Positions 36,204 to 45,177 of a DNA stretch of 64,000 nt are shown piece after piece (within the stretch, counting starts at the first letter, position 1; each line of letters begins with the position of its first letter). Source of the stretch: Gemella haemolysans ATCC 10379 (GTDB lineage: Bacteria; Bacillota; Bacilli; Staphylococcales; Gemellaceae); assembly GCF_000173915.1 (NCBI RefSeq), contig NZ_ACDZ02000014.1, positions 124,001 to 188,000 of the forward strand, in the 5' to 3' direction. The notes beneath the pieces are model-generated. The model saw nothing but the letters and a program-made list of their open reading frames with translations. It had not been told where the DNA came from and did not search any database. The position numbers were made by a program, and so were the translations under genes.

Positions 36204-36674
36204 ATGATGAAGAAAAATACTATAAAGAATACAGTACTAGTTGTATTATTTATAATACTAGCGCCACTTATTTTGGTGGGAGTTACTGCACTAGGAAATT
36301 CTCTTGGAGGAAAGGCAAAGGATAAGGTAGTTCAAACAACAGAACAGACTGCTAAAGTCCCTGAAGAGACAAAAGCAGAAAATAATAATGATATACCTAA
36401 AGCTAATGACTCAAAAGTCACAGAGGAAAGTACGACTAAAAAAGAAACACCAACTAATGAATCAGGAAATAGTGAATCTGAAGGAGTAGTAAGTACAACT
36501 CCTGTAGCAGGTCAAGATTATATTATTAAAGCTGGAGATTCATTATTCGCTATAGCATCAAAAGCATATGGAGAAGTAAATTCTCAAAATGGTGTAGAAA
36601 AAATTAAAGAAGCCAATAATATCAGTAATAATAATATTGCAGTTGGGCAAAAAATTCAAATACCAAAATTATAA
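36204..36674 (+). CDS. LysM-domain protein with N-terminal membrane anchor
   Basis: The 156-residue protein has an N-terminal membrane helix (about 8-33), a Thr/Glu/Lys/Asn-rich flexible linker (36-105) and a C-terminal LysM domain (about 107-155: YIIKAGDSLFAIASKAYG, NNISNNNIAVGQKIQIP). LysM binds GlcNAc chains, so the protein should span from membrane to peptidoglycan. The lack of any catalytic domain suggests a tether or a partner of wall enzymes. Layout recalls short SafA/YgaU-like LysM proteins. The ATG at 36204 or 36207 follows AAGGGGCG. It ends this gene run with a strong terminator. Confidence 0.85.
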   Translation: MMKKNTIKNTVLVVLFIILAPLILVGVTALGNSLGGKAKDKVVQTTEQTAKVPEETKAENNNDIPKANDSKVTEESTTKKETPTNESGNSESEGVVSTTPVAGQDYIIKAGDSLFAIASKAYGEVNSQNGVEKIKEANNISNNNIAVGQKIQIPKL

Positions 36675-36716
36675 AAGAAATCATCTCATTTTTTTGAGAT
36701 GACTTCTTTTTTTATT
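36675..36716. terminator. Terminator between the LysM gene and the converging OFA transporter
   Basis: AGAAATCATCTCA (36677-36689) pairs with TGAGATGACTTCT (36696-36708), followed by TTTTTTTAT. It can serve both converging genes. Confidence 0.9.
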
Positions 36717-37927
36717 TATTTAATTCTACGTTTTGTAAAGATTGAGTAAATAATACTTATTACTAATCCAACAAGTACTATCGAGATAGCTACATAAAAT
36801 GCTTCTGTAAAATCTCCATTATTTTTAGCAGCTATTCCAGCAGCATATTTAGGAGCGAAAAATGCAGCTACAGAAAATCCTATAAAGACAATCCCGTAGT
36901 TAACTCCTTGGTTAATGGGACCAAATGTTTTCATTACTAATGGAGCGAAAACTCCCATAATTCCACCAAAACATAGACCAAGGAGAACAAGACCGACTGT
37001 TAGACCAACAGTAGTTCTAATATTAACTAGAGTTAATAGAGAAATAGCAATTACCGAATAGATTGCAATAAGAGTCTTTTCATGTCCTATTTTATCTGAA
37101 ACAACACCCCATACAACACGTCCAAAGGTATTTGAAAGAGCGTAAACACTAACAAAAGTTGCAGCAACTGAAGCAGTTAAACCAAACATAGTTTGACTTA
37201 TTACAGATGCATTTGATGCTACCATAAGTCCGGAAAATGCGCCTATAGCAAACATTGAAATAATAAAGTAAAATGATAAACTCATTAACATTTGTTTCCA
37301 ATTTTTATTAGCAGCCTCTTGTTTAATTTCTGCAACTGGTTGAATCCAACCTTCAGGTTGATAATTTGCAGGAGCAACTTTTATGTAGAATAGAGCTATT
37401 ATAATAATTACTAAGTATGCACTACCTAAGTAGATAAACGCATTATGAACTCCATAATTAGCGATTAGATTATGAGCTATTGGAGCAGCGATAACACTAG
37501 CACCACCCATTGCTCCCGTTATTAAACCAGCAGCTAATCCTCTTTTATCTGGAAAGAATCTAAGTACATTACTTATAATTCCAGAATAAGCAAATGCTTG
37601 TCCAACCCCAGATAATACACCATAGCTAAAATATAACATTCCTTTCGTAGTTGCAAATCCAGTAAGTATGAATCCAACAGCAAATAATATTCCCCCTAAA
37701 ATAATAGAAATATTTGCTTTTCCTTTATCAGTTATAACTCCTCCAAGAATAGTAGGAATAGGAGCGATAGCAGCGTTAATAGTAAATGCTAACATTACAT
37801 CGGGCATACTCCATCCTTTCGATACACTTAAAGGTTTTGCAAAAACACTAAAAGAATATAGTGATCCTGCACATAGTAAAATAGCCATTGAGGCGAATAA
37901 GACAATCCATCTTGTATTTTTGTTCAT
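36716..37927 (-). CDS. OFA-family MFS transporter
   Basis: The 403-residue protein has 12 membrane helices and resembles the oxalate/formate antiporter (OFA) family: N-terminal WIVLFASMAILLCAGSLYSFSVF, PTILGGVITDKGK (motif A place), GVLSGVGQAFAYSGIISNVLRFFPDKRGLAAGLITGAMG-type region and FGRVVWGVVSDKIGHEK in the second half. Family members exchange small carboxylates, but substrates are unproven outside Oxalobacter. It follows the met operon terminator and its own start has AAAGGATGATTAA, so it is probably a separate unit. Its link with methionine genes is only by neighbourhood. Confidence 0.85.
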   Translation of the reverse strand: MNKNTRWIVLFASMAILLCAGSLYSFSVFAKPLSVSKGWSMPDVMLAFTINAAIAPIPTILGGVITDKGKANISIILGGILFAVGFILTGFATTKGMLYFSYGVLSGVGQAFAYSGIISNVLRFFPDKRGLAAGLITGAMGGASVIAAPIAHNLIANYGVHNAFIYLGSAYLVIIIIALFYIKVAPANYQPEGWIQPVAEIKQEAANKNWKQMLMSLSFYFIISMFAIGAFSGLMVASNASVISQTMFGLTASVAATFVSVYALSNTFGRVVWGVVSDKIGHEKTLIAIYSVIAISLLTLVNIRTTVGLTVGLVLLGLCFGGIMGVFAPLVMKTFGPINQGVNYGIVFIGFSVAAFFAPKYAAGIAAKNNGDFTEAFYVAISIVLVGLVISIIYSIFTKRRIK

Positions 37928-37978
37928 TTAATCATCCTTTCGAAATAATTTATTTATGTAAAGTAATATATTAACATT

Positions 37979-38014
37979 AAAAATTCGGCTAATCAATAGA
38001 TTAGTCGAATTTTT
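37979..38014 (-). terminator. Terminator of the met operon
   Basis: AAAAATTCGGCTAATC (37979-37994) and GATTAGTCGAATTTTT (37999-38014) form a stem of 16 pairs with a four-base loop; on the minus strand the right arm ends in a T-tract. Confidence 0.92.
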
Positions 38015-38043
38015 ATGAATATCTAATAAAGATTTTAATAAAA

Positions 38044-39225
38044 TTATCTATTATTTAAATCATTGTTTAGTGATTCTAATTTCTCTATTAAAATGTCAAT
38101 TTGTTCATCTGATAGACTTAAACTTAGTCTAATATAATTTTCGCCACCGTAACCAAATACATGACCAGGCATAGTAACAATTCTATATTTCTTTAATAAT
38201 AATTCAAAGAAACTTTGGCTATCATATCCGTCTTTAACTTTTAACCATATAAAAATACCACCATCTGGTTTAAAATATGAATATCCTAGTTCATCAAGTT
38301 TAGAAGTTATTTTATCTATTCTTTTTGAATAAGTTTCTTTTATATGTTCTGTTAAAAGGTTATGATTTTTTAATGCAGTTACTACTGTATCTTGAATTGC
38401 CCCGTAAATATTAGCATGGAATATTGTATTATACTCTTTAAGTCCACGTATAATTTCTTTATTTCCAACTGCAAATCCAATTCGTAAACCAGAGATTGAA
38501 AAGTTTTTAGAGAAAGAGAAAAACTCAATTCCTACATCTTTAGCTCCAATAGTTTGCATAAATGCAGGAGAATATCCGTCTTTATAGTAGAAGTCCGAAT
38601 ATGCATGATCTTGAAGTACCACTATATTGTGTTCTTTTGCCCAAGTTACAGTTTCTTTATAAAATTCTTTTGTAGCAACAGCTCCAATAGGGTTTGAAGG
38701 ATAGTTAAGAAATATAAGTTTAGCATCTTTAACTAATTTTTCAGGAATGTCAGAGTAATCAACTAAATAATTATTTTCTTGTTTTAATTCTATTTCTTCA
38801 TATTTAGCTTGAGCTAAAGCAATTCCTTGAATGTAGTCAGGATAACTTGGTACTGGTAATAATACAGTATCATTTGGATTAAGAAGTACCGAAGGAATAC
38901 TAGATAGTCCAGATTTAGTACCAAATACTAAAGCAATTTCATCCTTAGGATTAGCATCGATATTATATTTTTCTTTTAACCACTGAGAAATTTCATTTAA
39001 TAATGTTATTTTTCCATCAAATGCTCCATATCTCATATTTTCAGGTTTTCTTATAGCTATTTCTAATTCCTTAAGTAAAAGTTCAGGGGTATCAGAGTCT
39101 GGAACTCCGATACCCGCATTTAATAATGGCTTACCACTTGAACTTTCCTCAGAGATTAATTTGAAAATAGGATAGAATACATTTTCGGGAATATTTTTAA
39201 TTGTATTTGATAATTCAATTTTCAT
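38044..39225 (-). CDS. PLP-dependent aminotransferase (class I/II) in the methionine operon
   Basis: The 393-residue enzyme has the fold-type I aminotransferase pattern: GIGVPDSDTPE near the N-terminus, LNYPSNPIGAVAT (substrate carboxylate site), VLQDHAYSDFYY (PLP ring Asp and Tyr), and FFSFSKNFSISGLRIGFAVG with the Schiff-base Lys. It lies 21 bases after metQ under the Met T-box, so it probably acts on methionine or a related amino acid, for example the last transamination of methionine salvage. Its closest named relatives by eye are LL-diaminopimelate/aspartate aminotransferase-like proteins, so exact substrate is open. Confidence 0.82.
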   Translation of the reverse strand: MKIELSNTIKNIPENVFYPIFKLISEESSSGKPLLNAGIGVPDSDTPELLLKELEIAIRKPENMRYGAFDGKITLLNEISQWLKEKYNIDANPKDEIALVFGTKSGLSSIPSVLLNPNDTVLLPVPSYPDYIQGIALAQAKYEEIELKQENNYLVDYSDIPEKLVKDAKLIFLNYPSNPIGAVATKEFYKETVTWAKEHNIVVLQDHAYSDFYYKDGYSPAFMQTIGAKDVGIEFFSFSKNFSISGLRIGFAVGNKEIIRGLKEYNTIFHANIYGAIQDTVVTALKNHNLLTEHIKETYSKRIDKITSKLDELGYSYFKPDGGIFIWLKVKDGYDSQSFFELLLKKYRIVTMPGHVFGYGGENYIRLSLSLSDEQIDILIEKLESLNNDLNNR

Positions 39226-39246
39226 AATTAATCACTTCCTTATTGA

Positions 39247-40074
39247 TTATTTTCCAGGTTTGTCAAATCCTTTGAAATCTTTGTTAATGATTTCATCAAA
39301 TTCTTTAGATTGAACGATTTCTACTAAATCTTTAGCAAATTGTTTATCTTTATTTGCTGTAGTTACGACAACATTATTACGGTTGTTTTCGTTCATTTTT
39401 TCTAAAATTAATGCTTTTGTTAAATCAAATTTAGCTGCAAGAGCAAAGTTACCAGGAACTGCTGCTAGAGTAGTACTGCTTAATGATCTAGCAAGCTGAC
39501 CAGCTTCTAATTCTGTAAATTTAAGTTTTTTAGGATTTTCTACTACATCATTTTTAGTGATTTTTAGTACATCAGTATCAGGTTTGATTTTGATTAAATC
39601 AGCAGCAGCTAATAATGCATAAGCACGAGCAGCGTTTGAAGGGTCATTTGGAAGAGTTACTTCGGCTCCTTCTGGTAAATCTTTAAGATCTTTAACTTTA
39701 TCAGAATATAATCCCATTGGTGCAGTTGGAACAGGCGCAAGGGCTGTTAAGTCCATTCCATTTTGTTCAGCGAATTTTTTCATGTAAATTTTGTGTTGGA
39801 ATAAGTTTGCATCTAATTCACCGCTATTTAATGCTTTGTTAGGTTGGATGTAGTCTGAGAATTCAGTAACTTTAACTGTGTATCCTTTTTTCTCAAGAAG
39901 TGGTTTAAGTGCCTTGTTAACCATATCAGCATAAGGACCAGATGTTGCACCAATTTTTACTTCTTTTTTCTCTCCACTGCTGTTATTGTTTGAGCTTGTA
40001 GCTCCACAAGCAGCTAATGTGATAGCTAAAAATGCTGTAAAAACAATTGTTAATATTTTTTTTAGTTTGTTCAT
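39247..40074 (-). CDS. metQ: Methionine ABC transporter substrate-binding lipoprotein MetQ
   Basis: The 275-residue protein has a lipoprotein signal with LAITLAACGA (Cys about 23) and an NlpA/MetQ periplasmic-binding fold: KIGATSGPYADMVNKALKPLLEKKG, ELDANLFQHKIYM, PNDPSNAARAYALL. The NLFQH and NDPSNAARAL blocks are typical of MetQ. It delivers methionine to MetNP. AAGGAGATTTAT precedes the ATG. It comes 15 bases after metP and before the aminotransferase gene. Confidence 0.95.
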   Translation of the reverse strand: MNKLKKILTIVFTAFLAITLAACGATSSNNNSSGEKKEVKIGATSGPYADMVNKALKPLLEKKGYTVKVTEFSDYIQPNKALNSGELDANLFQHKIYMKKFAEQNGMDLTALAPVPTAPMGLYSDKVKDLKDLPEGAEVTLPNDPSNAARAYALLAAADLIKIKPDTDVLKITKNDVVENPKKLKFTELEAGQLARSLSSTTLAAVPGNFALAAKFDLTKALILEKMNENNRNNVVVTTANKDKQFAKDLVEIVQSKEFDEIINKDFKGFDKPGK

Positions 40075-40089
40075 AAATATAAATCTCCT

Positions 40090-40770
40090 TTAATTTTTTT
40101 TGAATTTTTTTGAAATTGTATTTCCTATATATTGTGTAATTTGGACTAATATAATTAATAGAATTACTGTAATCCACATTGTAAAGTTATCGAAACGATA
40201 ATAACCATATCTGATGGCAAGGTCTCCAATTCCACCACCACCAACAACACCAGCCATTGCAGAAAAAGCAATTAGATTGATTAGTGTTAGTGTAATTGAT
40301 TGAATGATTCCGAACATAGCCTCGGGTATTAATACTTCTTTAACTATTAATTTTAGCGAAGCTCCAGAAGCAACTGCCGATTCGATAACTCCGTAGTCTA
40401 TTTCATTTAGTGAAGTATCAACTAGTCTCGTAAATAGAGGAATAGCAGCAACTGTAAGTGGTACTATTGCTCCAGTAGGTCCGGTTGATTTTCCTAATAA
40501 AAACAGAGTAAATGGTATTAAGAATACCAAAAGAATAATAAATGGAATAGATCGAATTGTATTAACTAGAAAATCTACAGTTTTGTATATAAATACATTT
40601 TTAAACAGAAGTCTATTACTTGTTAAAAATAAGACAATACCTAAAAACAATCCAACGATTACAGTGATAATTATAGAAACACTTATCATGTATAATGAAT
40701 CTCCAAATGACTTGATTAATTCAGGTTGTAGAGTTTTCCATTGTTCTGCTAAACTTAGATTATTTTCCAT
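40090..40770 (-). CDS. metP: Methionine ABC transporter permease MetP (MetI)
   Basis: The 226-residue permease has five to six membrane helices, the MetI-like signature VNTIRSIPFIILLVFLIP, EIDYGVIESAVASGASLKLIVKEVLIPEA (the EAA loop contacting MetN) and AGVVGGGGIGDLAIRYGYYRF. I chose ATG at 40770, nine bases after GGAGG; earlier in-frame starts would sit on or before that site. It overlaps the metN end by 11 bases. Confidence 0.94.
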   Translation of the reverse strand: MENNLSLAEQWKTLQPELIKSFGDSLYMISVSIIITVIVGLFLGIVLFLTSNRLLFKNVFIYKTVDFLVNTIRSIPFIILLVFLIPFTLFLLGKSTGPTGAIVPLTVAAIPLFTRLVDTSLNEIDYGVIESAVASGASLKLIVKEVLIPEAMFGIIQSITLTLINLIAFSAMAGVVGGGGIGDLAIRYGYYRFDNFTMWITVILLIILVQITQYIGNTISKKFKKN

Positions 40771-41779
40771 ATACATACACCTCCACATCATTAACTTGAT
40801 CAATTAAGTGATTTACAAATTTTTCTGTGTTATCAGGTTCGCCAATTACTGAGAAAGTTAAACTTCCTAATTGTTTATTTTGAATGTATTCAATTCGACC
40901 AGCAAGTATGTTAGTAGAGACATTGTATCTATTTGCTAAAGTCTGAATTAATGGTTCTTTAGTAGCTTCACCTTTAAAAATAACCCTTATGACTGTCTCG
41001 TTATTATAATGTTCAGCAAGATGCTCTTCAAAATCTTCATCGTTATGTAAATTAGATATAAATTCTTGCATTAATTTTGTTTTTGGATTTGAGAAAATCT
41101 CATAAACAGAATTCAATTCAATAATTTCACCATTTTCCATAACTGCTACATTATCACAAATTTGTTTTATTACTTCCATTTCATGAGTAACTAGAATAAT
41201 AGTAATTCCAAGTTTACGATTAATTTCTTTTAATAGAGATAGAATTTGCTTAGTTGTAACAGGATCCAAAGCACTAGTTGCTTCATCACAAAGTAATAAC
41301 TTAGGATTATTAGCTAACGCTTTAGCAATACCGACACGTTGTTTTTGTCCACCAGAAAGTTGATTTGGATAAACATTCTTTTTATCAGAAAGCCCCACAA
41401 GTTCTAATAGTTCGTCAATTCTTTTTGGAATATCTTTAGTCGGTACTTCACCGGCTTTTAGATTGAATGCAATATTCTCTCCTACAGTTTTTGAACTAAG
41501 TAGGTTAAATTGTTGGAAAATCATTCCGATTTTTTGTCTATAAGTACGTAAGTCTTTTCTATTAAGCTTATTAACAACTTGATTATCAACTATTACTTCA
41601 CCATCTGTTGGTGTTTCTAATAAGTTTAGACATCTAAGTAAGGTGCTTTTACCAGCGCCTGAGTAACCAATAATCCCAAATATTTCTCCAGCTTTCACAT
41701 GGAGATTAGTAGGTTTAAGTGCTTGGATTTCTTTACCTTTTTGATAAAAAGTTTTACTTACATTATTAAGATTTATCAT
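40760..41779 (-). CDS. metN: Methionine ABC transporter ATPase MetN
   Basis: The 339-residue ATPase has Walker A GYSGAGKSTLLRCLNLLE, Q-loop MIFQQFNLLSSKTV, signature LSGGQKQRVGIAKAL, Walker B LLCDEATSALDP and VTHEMEVI, followed by a C-terminal NIL/ACT-like regulatory domain (about 262-337) that senses methionine in the MetN family. The gene heads the operon metN-metP-metQ-aminotransferase behind a Met-type T-box. GAAAGGAGAAAT precedes the ATG. Confidence 0.97.
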   Translation of the reverse strand: MINLNNVSKTFYQKGKEIQALKPTNLHVKAGEIFGIIGYSGAGKSTLLRCLNLLETPTDGEVIVDNQVVNKLNRKDLRTYRQKIGMIFQQFNLLSSKTVGENIAFNLKAGEVPTKDIPKRIDELLELVGLSDKKNVYPNQLSGGQKQRVGIAKALANNPKLLLCDEATSALDPVTTKQILSLLKEINRKLGITIILVTHEMEVIKQICDNVAVMENGEIIELNSVYEIFSNPKTKLMQEFISNLHNDEDFEEHLAEHYNNETVIRVIFKGEATKEPLIQTLANRYNVSTNILAGRIEYIQNKQLGSLTFSVIGEPDNTEKFVNHLIDQVNDVEVYVYGK

Positions 41780-41802
41780 ATATTTCTCCTTTCATATAAT
41801 AA

Positions 41803-42044
41803 AAAGGCGCACTTTAGCTTTTGCTAAAGGACGCCTTACCGTGTTACCACCTTTATTTATACAATAATCACTTATTGTACCTTAATAAGTTACAAATATA
41901 ACTTTTGCTATAACGGGCAAAACCGTAGTAAAAACTATATGCTCAAAGTCCATTTCTCTTACTCCTGACTATTCTCTTTCACCAACCGAGAACTCTCTAA
42001 AAGTAGATAGTAAGATTCTACTCATCAACGCATTAATTGGTAAT
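41803..42044 (-). ncRNA. T-box leader, methionine type
   Basis: On the minus strand the leader has an AGAGAGTTCTCGGTTGGTGA-like stem I, a candidate Met specifier ATG in AGAGAAATGGAC (41953-41951), the conserved T-box AAAGGTGGTAACACGG (41863-41848 region) and a strong terminator GGCGTCCTTTAGC to GCTAAAGTGCGCC with a T-tract (ending about 41806). Low charged tRNA-Met would allow read-through into metNPQ. Placement and specifier agree. Confidence 0.92.
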
Positions 42045-42050
42045 GACTAT

Positions 42051-42079
42051 ATTCTAGCATAAATTTTCTGACAATGCAA
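42051..42079 (-). promoter_or_regulatory. Promoter of the met operon T-box transcript
   Basis: Minus-strand TTGCAT (42079-42074), 17 bases, TAGAAT (42056-42051) with the extended TGC. Confidence 0.75.
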
Positions 42080-42238
42080 CATAAAAATTGAAAAGTTCAT
42101 ATGAAAAAAGTTAATTTTCGGGATAATAAACAGCTTTAATTAATAAGATTATGATATTTGATAATTGTTAAAATGATTAATATAGTTAGTTAACTTATAA
42201 AATTATAAATATATTGAAATGCAAAATTTATTAAAAAT

Positions 42239-42267
42239 TTGTTGCATTAAGCCTTTTATGATATAAT
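42239..42267 (+). promoter_or_regulatory. Promoter of uppS-cdsA-rseP
   Basis: TTGTTG (42239-42244), 17 bases, TATAAT (42262-42267) with the extended TGA; start codon 25 bases further. Confidence 0.7.
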
Positions 42268-42291
42268 GAAGTGTGTTACATAGGAGGAATT

Positions 42292-43056
42292 ATGTTTAAA
42301 TTTTTTAGAAAAAATGAATTAGTGGAAAAAAATGACAAACAAGAGTTGAAAAAAATTCCGACACACGTTGCTATTATAATGGATGGTAATGGACGTTGGG
42401 CTAAAAAGAGAAATATGCCTAGAATTAAAGGACACTATGAAGGGATGCAAACTGTAAAAAAAATAACAAAATATGCATCTAAACTAGGTGTAGAGTATCT
42501 AACATTATATGCCTTTTCTACAGAAAACTGGGCGAGACCTAAAGAAGAAGTTAGTTATTTAATGGATCTTCCTGAAAAGATGTTCAGTAGTTTTATGCCA
42601 GAACTTATGGAAAATAACGTAAAAGTTGAAGTTATTGGTGTTGTGGAAAAACTTCCTGAAAATACTCGGAAGGCAGTAAATGATGCAATAGAGAATACAA
42701 AAAATAATACTGGATTAAAATTAATCTTTGCATTGAATTATGGTTCTAAAGATGAGATGTTAAGAGCAATTAAACAAATTACTAAAGACGTACAAGATAA
42801 TAAATACAGTATAGATGAAATTTCTGAAGAGCATGTAAGTCAAAATCTATTTACGTCTAATACTCCAGATCCAGACCTATTAATAAGAACTTCAGGAGAA
42901 CAAAGAATTTCAAACTTTTTACTTTGGCAAATTGCTTACAGTGAATTCTTGTTTACTAAAGTGGCATGGCCAGACTTTACTGAAGAAGAATTTTACAAGG
43001 CATTATTAGAATATCAAAGTAGAGACAGAAGGTTTGGAGGTTTAAATGAAGACTAG
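42292..43056 (+). CDS. uppS: Undecaprenyl diphosphate synthase (cis-isoprenyl transferase)
   Basis: The 254-residue enzyme has the UppS landmarks: HVAIIMDGNGRWAKKR with the catalytic Asp, RIKGHYEGMQ, TLYAFSTENWARPKEEV, and near the C-terminus DLLIRTSGEQRISNFLLWQ and YSEFLF. It condenses eight isopentenyl units onto farnesyl diphosphate to make the C55 carrier used by MurG and the teichoic acid enzymes. I chose ATG at 42292, after AGGAGGAATT; the upstream ATG at 42271 lacks a binding site. It overlaps cdsA by 11 bases. Confidence 0.97.
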   Translation: MFKFFRKNELVEKNDKQELKKIPTHVAIIMDGNGRWAKKRNMPRIKGHYEGMQTVKKITKYASKLGVEYLTLYAFSTENWARPKEEVSYLMDLPEKMFSSFMPELMENNVKVEVIGVVEKLPENTRKAVNDAIENTKNNTGLKLIFALNYGSKDEMLRAIKQITKDVQDNKYSIDEISEEHVSQNLFTSNTPDPDLLIRTSGEQRISNFLLWQIAYSEFLFTKVAWPDFTEEEFYKALLEYQSRDRRFGGLNED

Positions 43057-43819
43057 GGTAATAACGGCCATCGTGGCATTAATTGTTTTCCTACCATTAC
43101 TATTTCTAGGTGGAGACTATTTTAAATTTACAACATTCGCACTAGGTGTGATGGCTATGTATGAAATAGTAAGAATGACTTTTAAAGAAACAAACATAGT
43201 AGTTTTGGGGTTATCTTCCTTAGCAGGTGCACTACTATTTTTAAATGAAGAAATTTCACAGTTACAACTTTACGGATTATTTTTTTTAATTTTAGTTGGT
43301 ATGTTAGCGACTGTAGTTGCAACAGGTCATAAAATTAAATTAGTTGAAATTGGTTCGATTATATTTGTAACTGCCTATATTTTCATAGGATTTTATTGTT
43401 TGTTTATGATAAGAAACTTGAGCTTATCTCATGTAGCTTATTTATTACTTACAATTTGGTTTACTGATAGTTTTGCCTATTTTGGTGGAATGAAGTTTGG
43501 GAAGAATAAACTTTCACCGAAAATAAGTCCTAACAAATCCATTGAAGGTTCAGTAATAGGTAGTCTATCATCAATAGTAATAGCATTATCGTTTTTCTAT
43601 ACAACTAATATATTTTCTAATCTATTAGTTGCGATTGCTATTACATTGGTAGTTAGTGTCGTTGGTCAATTTGGTGATTTAATTGAATCAGCATATAAGA
43701 GAGAATATCAAGTAAAAGATAGTAGTAATTTATTACCAGGGCATGGTGGTATTTTTGACAGATTTGATTCTGTTATTTTATCAGCACCATGTTTAATAAT
43801 ATTACTAAGTTTATTTTAA
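43046..43819 (+). CDS. cdsA: Phosphatidate cytidylyltransferase
   Basis: The 257-residue membrane protein has about eight helices and ends with the CDP-diglyceride synthase signature: FGKNKLSPKISPNKSIEGSVIG, GDLIESAYKREYQVKDSSNLLPGHGGIFDRFDS. It makes CDP-diacylglycerol, the precursor of phosphatidylglycerol and cardiolipin. The start overlaps uppS by 11 bases with AGGTTT-type weak binding site inside uppS, so it is coupled. rseP follows after 20 bases with AGAGAGGGG. Confidence 0.96.
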   Translation: MKTRVITAIVALIVFLPLLFLGGDYFKFTTFALGVMAMYEIVRMTFKETNIVVLGLSSLAGALLFLNEEISQLQLYGLFFLILVGMLATVVATGHKIKLVEIGSIIFVTAYIFIGFYCLFMIRNLSLSHVAYLLLTIWFTDSFAYFGGMKFGKNKLSPKISPNKSIEGSVIGSLSSIVIALSFFYTTNIFSNLLVAIAITLVVSVVGQFGDLIESAYKREYQVKDSSNLLPGHGGIFDRFDSVILSAPCLIILLSLF

Positions 43820-43839
43820 AATATAGAGAGGGGTATTAG

Positions 43840-45132
43840 ATGCAAGGTATTATAGCATTTATATTAATATTTTTTGTAGTAGTAACTATTCACGAATTTG
43901 GACATTTTATTGCTGCGAAAAGAGCAGGGATTTTATGTCAGGAATTCGCAATTGGAATGGGACCTAAAATATTCCATAAAAAAATAGGAGAGACTAACTT
44001 TACAATAAGACTTCTTCCAGTCGGAGGATATGTTAAGATGCCAGATAATGTTTTTGATTTTAATAATGACATGTCGGTATATGACCTAAAAAAAGGAATG
44101 AAAGTTAGTTTAAAACTAGATGAAGATGATAAGGTTGAAAAAATAGTTTTAGATAAAAGCAATGATATGGATCTACTTCCACTAGAGCTTAAAAAGTTTG
44201 ATCTTACTGAGAAACTTTTTGTAAAAGGTTTTGTTGGTGATAAAATAGAACGCTATGAAGTAAGAAAAGATGCTTGTGTTGTCTTTGGAGGAATGGAGGA
44301 GCAAATAGCACCAATAGAAAGAATGTTTTCTTCACACTCATGGGGGCAAAAATTCTGGACATTATTTGCAGGACCATTAATGAACTTTATCTTAGCACTA
44401 GCAATTTTCTTAGGTATTTCAATTTATAGTGGAGTTCCATCAAATACTACTCGCTTAGGTGAATTAGCATCTAATTACCCAGCTTACTCTTCTGGATTAA
44501 AACAAGGAGATGTAGTTGAGCAGGTGAATGGTAAGAGTGTTACTACATGGAAAGAAATGACTAATGAGATAGTAAATTCTAATGGAGCTGAGCTTACTTT
44601 AAAAGTTTCTCGTGATGGTTCACAACAAGAAATTAAAGTTACACCAAAAGAAGAAGTTACCGTGGAAAAGGGTAAAGAAGTTAAAACATATAAACTAGGA
44701 ATAAACCAAGCTTATGAGAAAGACTTAGCTGGTTCAATTAAGAGTGGGTTTGAACAAACTCTATTCTACGGAACAGGGATTTTCATGGGAATTATTAATC
44801 TGTTTGCTTCATTATTTACTGGTGGATTTAGTTTAAATCAACTTGGAGGACCTGTAGCGATTTATGAAATGTCTTCTGCAGCTGCACAGAGTGGTTTAAT
44901 TACAACATTAAAATGGACAGGAATTCTAAGTGTTAACTTAGGTCTTATGAACCTAATTCCTATTCCAGTTCTTGATGGTGGACGTATCATATTCGTAATT
45001 TATGAAGCAATCTTCAAAAAGCCAATTAATAAAAAAGCCCAATATTACTTAACTGTGGCGTTTGGATTGTTAATGGTTGCTTTAATGTTAGCAGTAACAT
45101 GGAATGATATCCAAAGATTATTTGGGAAATAG
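43840..45132 (+). CDS. rseP: Site-2 intramembrane zinc metalloprotease RseP
   Basis: The 430-residue protein has the first-helix zinc motif VTIHEFGHFIAAK (HExxH about residues 18-22), membrane helices near 175-195, a PDZ domain (about 200-285), and the last zinc ligand in NLIPIPVLDGGRI, with the Asp and Asn-Pro motif typical of RIP proteases. Bacterial homologues cut anti-sigma factors, signal-peptide remnants and pheromone precursors inside the membrane. Order uppS-cdsA-rseP is conserved in Firmicutes; the dxr gene often present between cdsA and rseP is absent. Confidence 0.95.
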   Translation: MQGIIAFILIFFVVVTIHEFGHFIAAKRAGILCQEFAIGMGPKIFHKKIGETNFTIRLLPVGGYVKMPDNVFDFNNDMSVYDLKKGMKVSLKLDEDDKVEKIVLDKSNDMDLLPLELKKFDLTEKLFVKGFVGDKIERYEVRKDACVVFGGMEEQIAPIERMFSSHSWGQKFWTLFAGPLMNFILALAIFLGISIYSGVPSNTTRLGELASNYPAYSSGLKQGDVVEQVNGKSVTTWKEMTNEIVNSNGAELTLKVSRDGSQQEIKVTPKEEVTVEKGKEVKTYKLGINQAYEKDLAGSIKSGFEQTLFYGTGIFMGIINLFASLFTGGFSLNQLGGPVAIYEMSSAAAQSGLITTLKWTGILSVNLGLMNLIPIPVLDGGRIIFVIYEAIFKKPINKKAQYYLTVAFGLLMVALMLAVTWNDIQRLFGK

Positions 45133-45143
45133 ATAATATTTAT

Positions 45144-45177
45144 AACGAGAAGTTGATTTTACTTCTCGTTATTTTAT
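45144..45177 (+). terminator. Terminator of uppS-cdsA-rseP
   Basis: AACGAGAAGT (45144-45153) and ACTTCTCGTT (45161-45170) form a perfect 10-base stem, followed by ATTTTAT. Confidence 0.88.

Noticed and set aside
40583-40807. Plus-strand frame opposite metP
   Set aside because: It lies fully antisense to metP, which has intact family motifs; no binding site.
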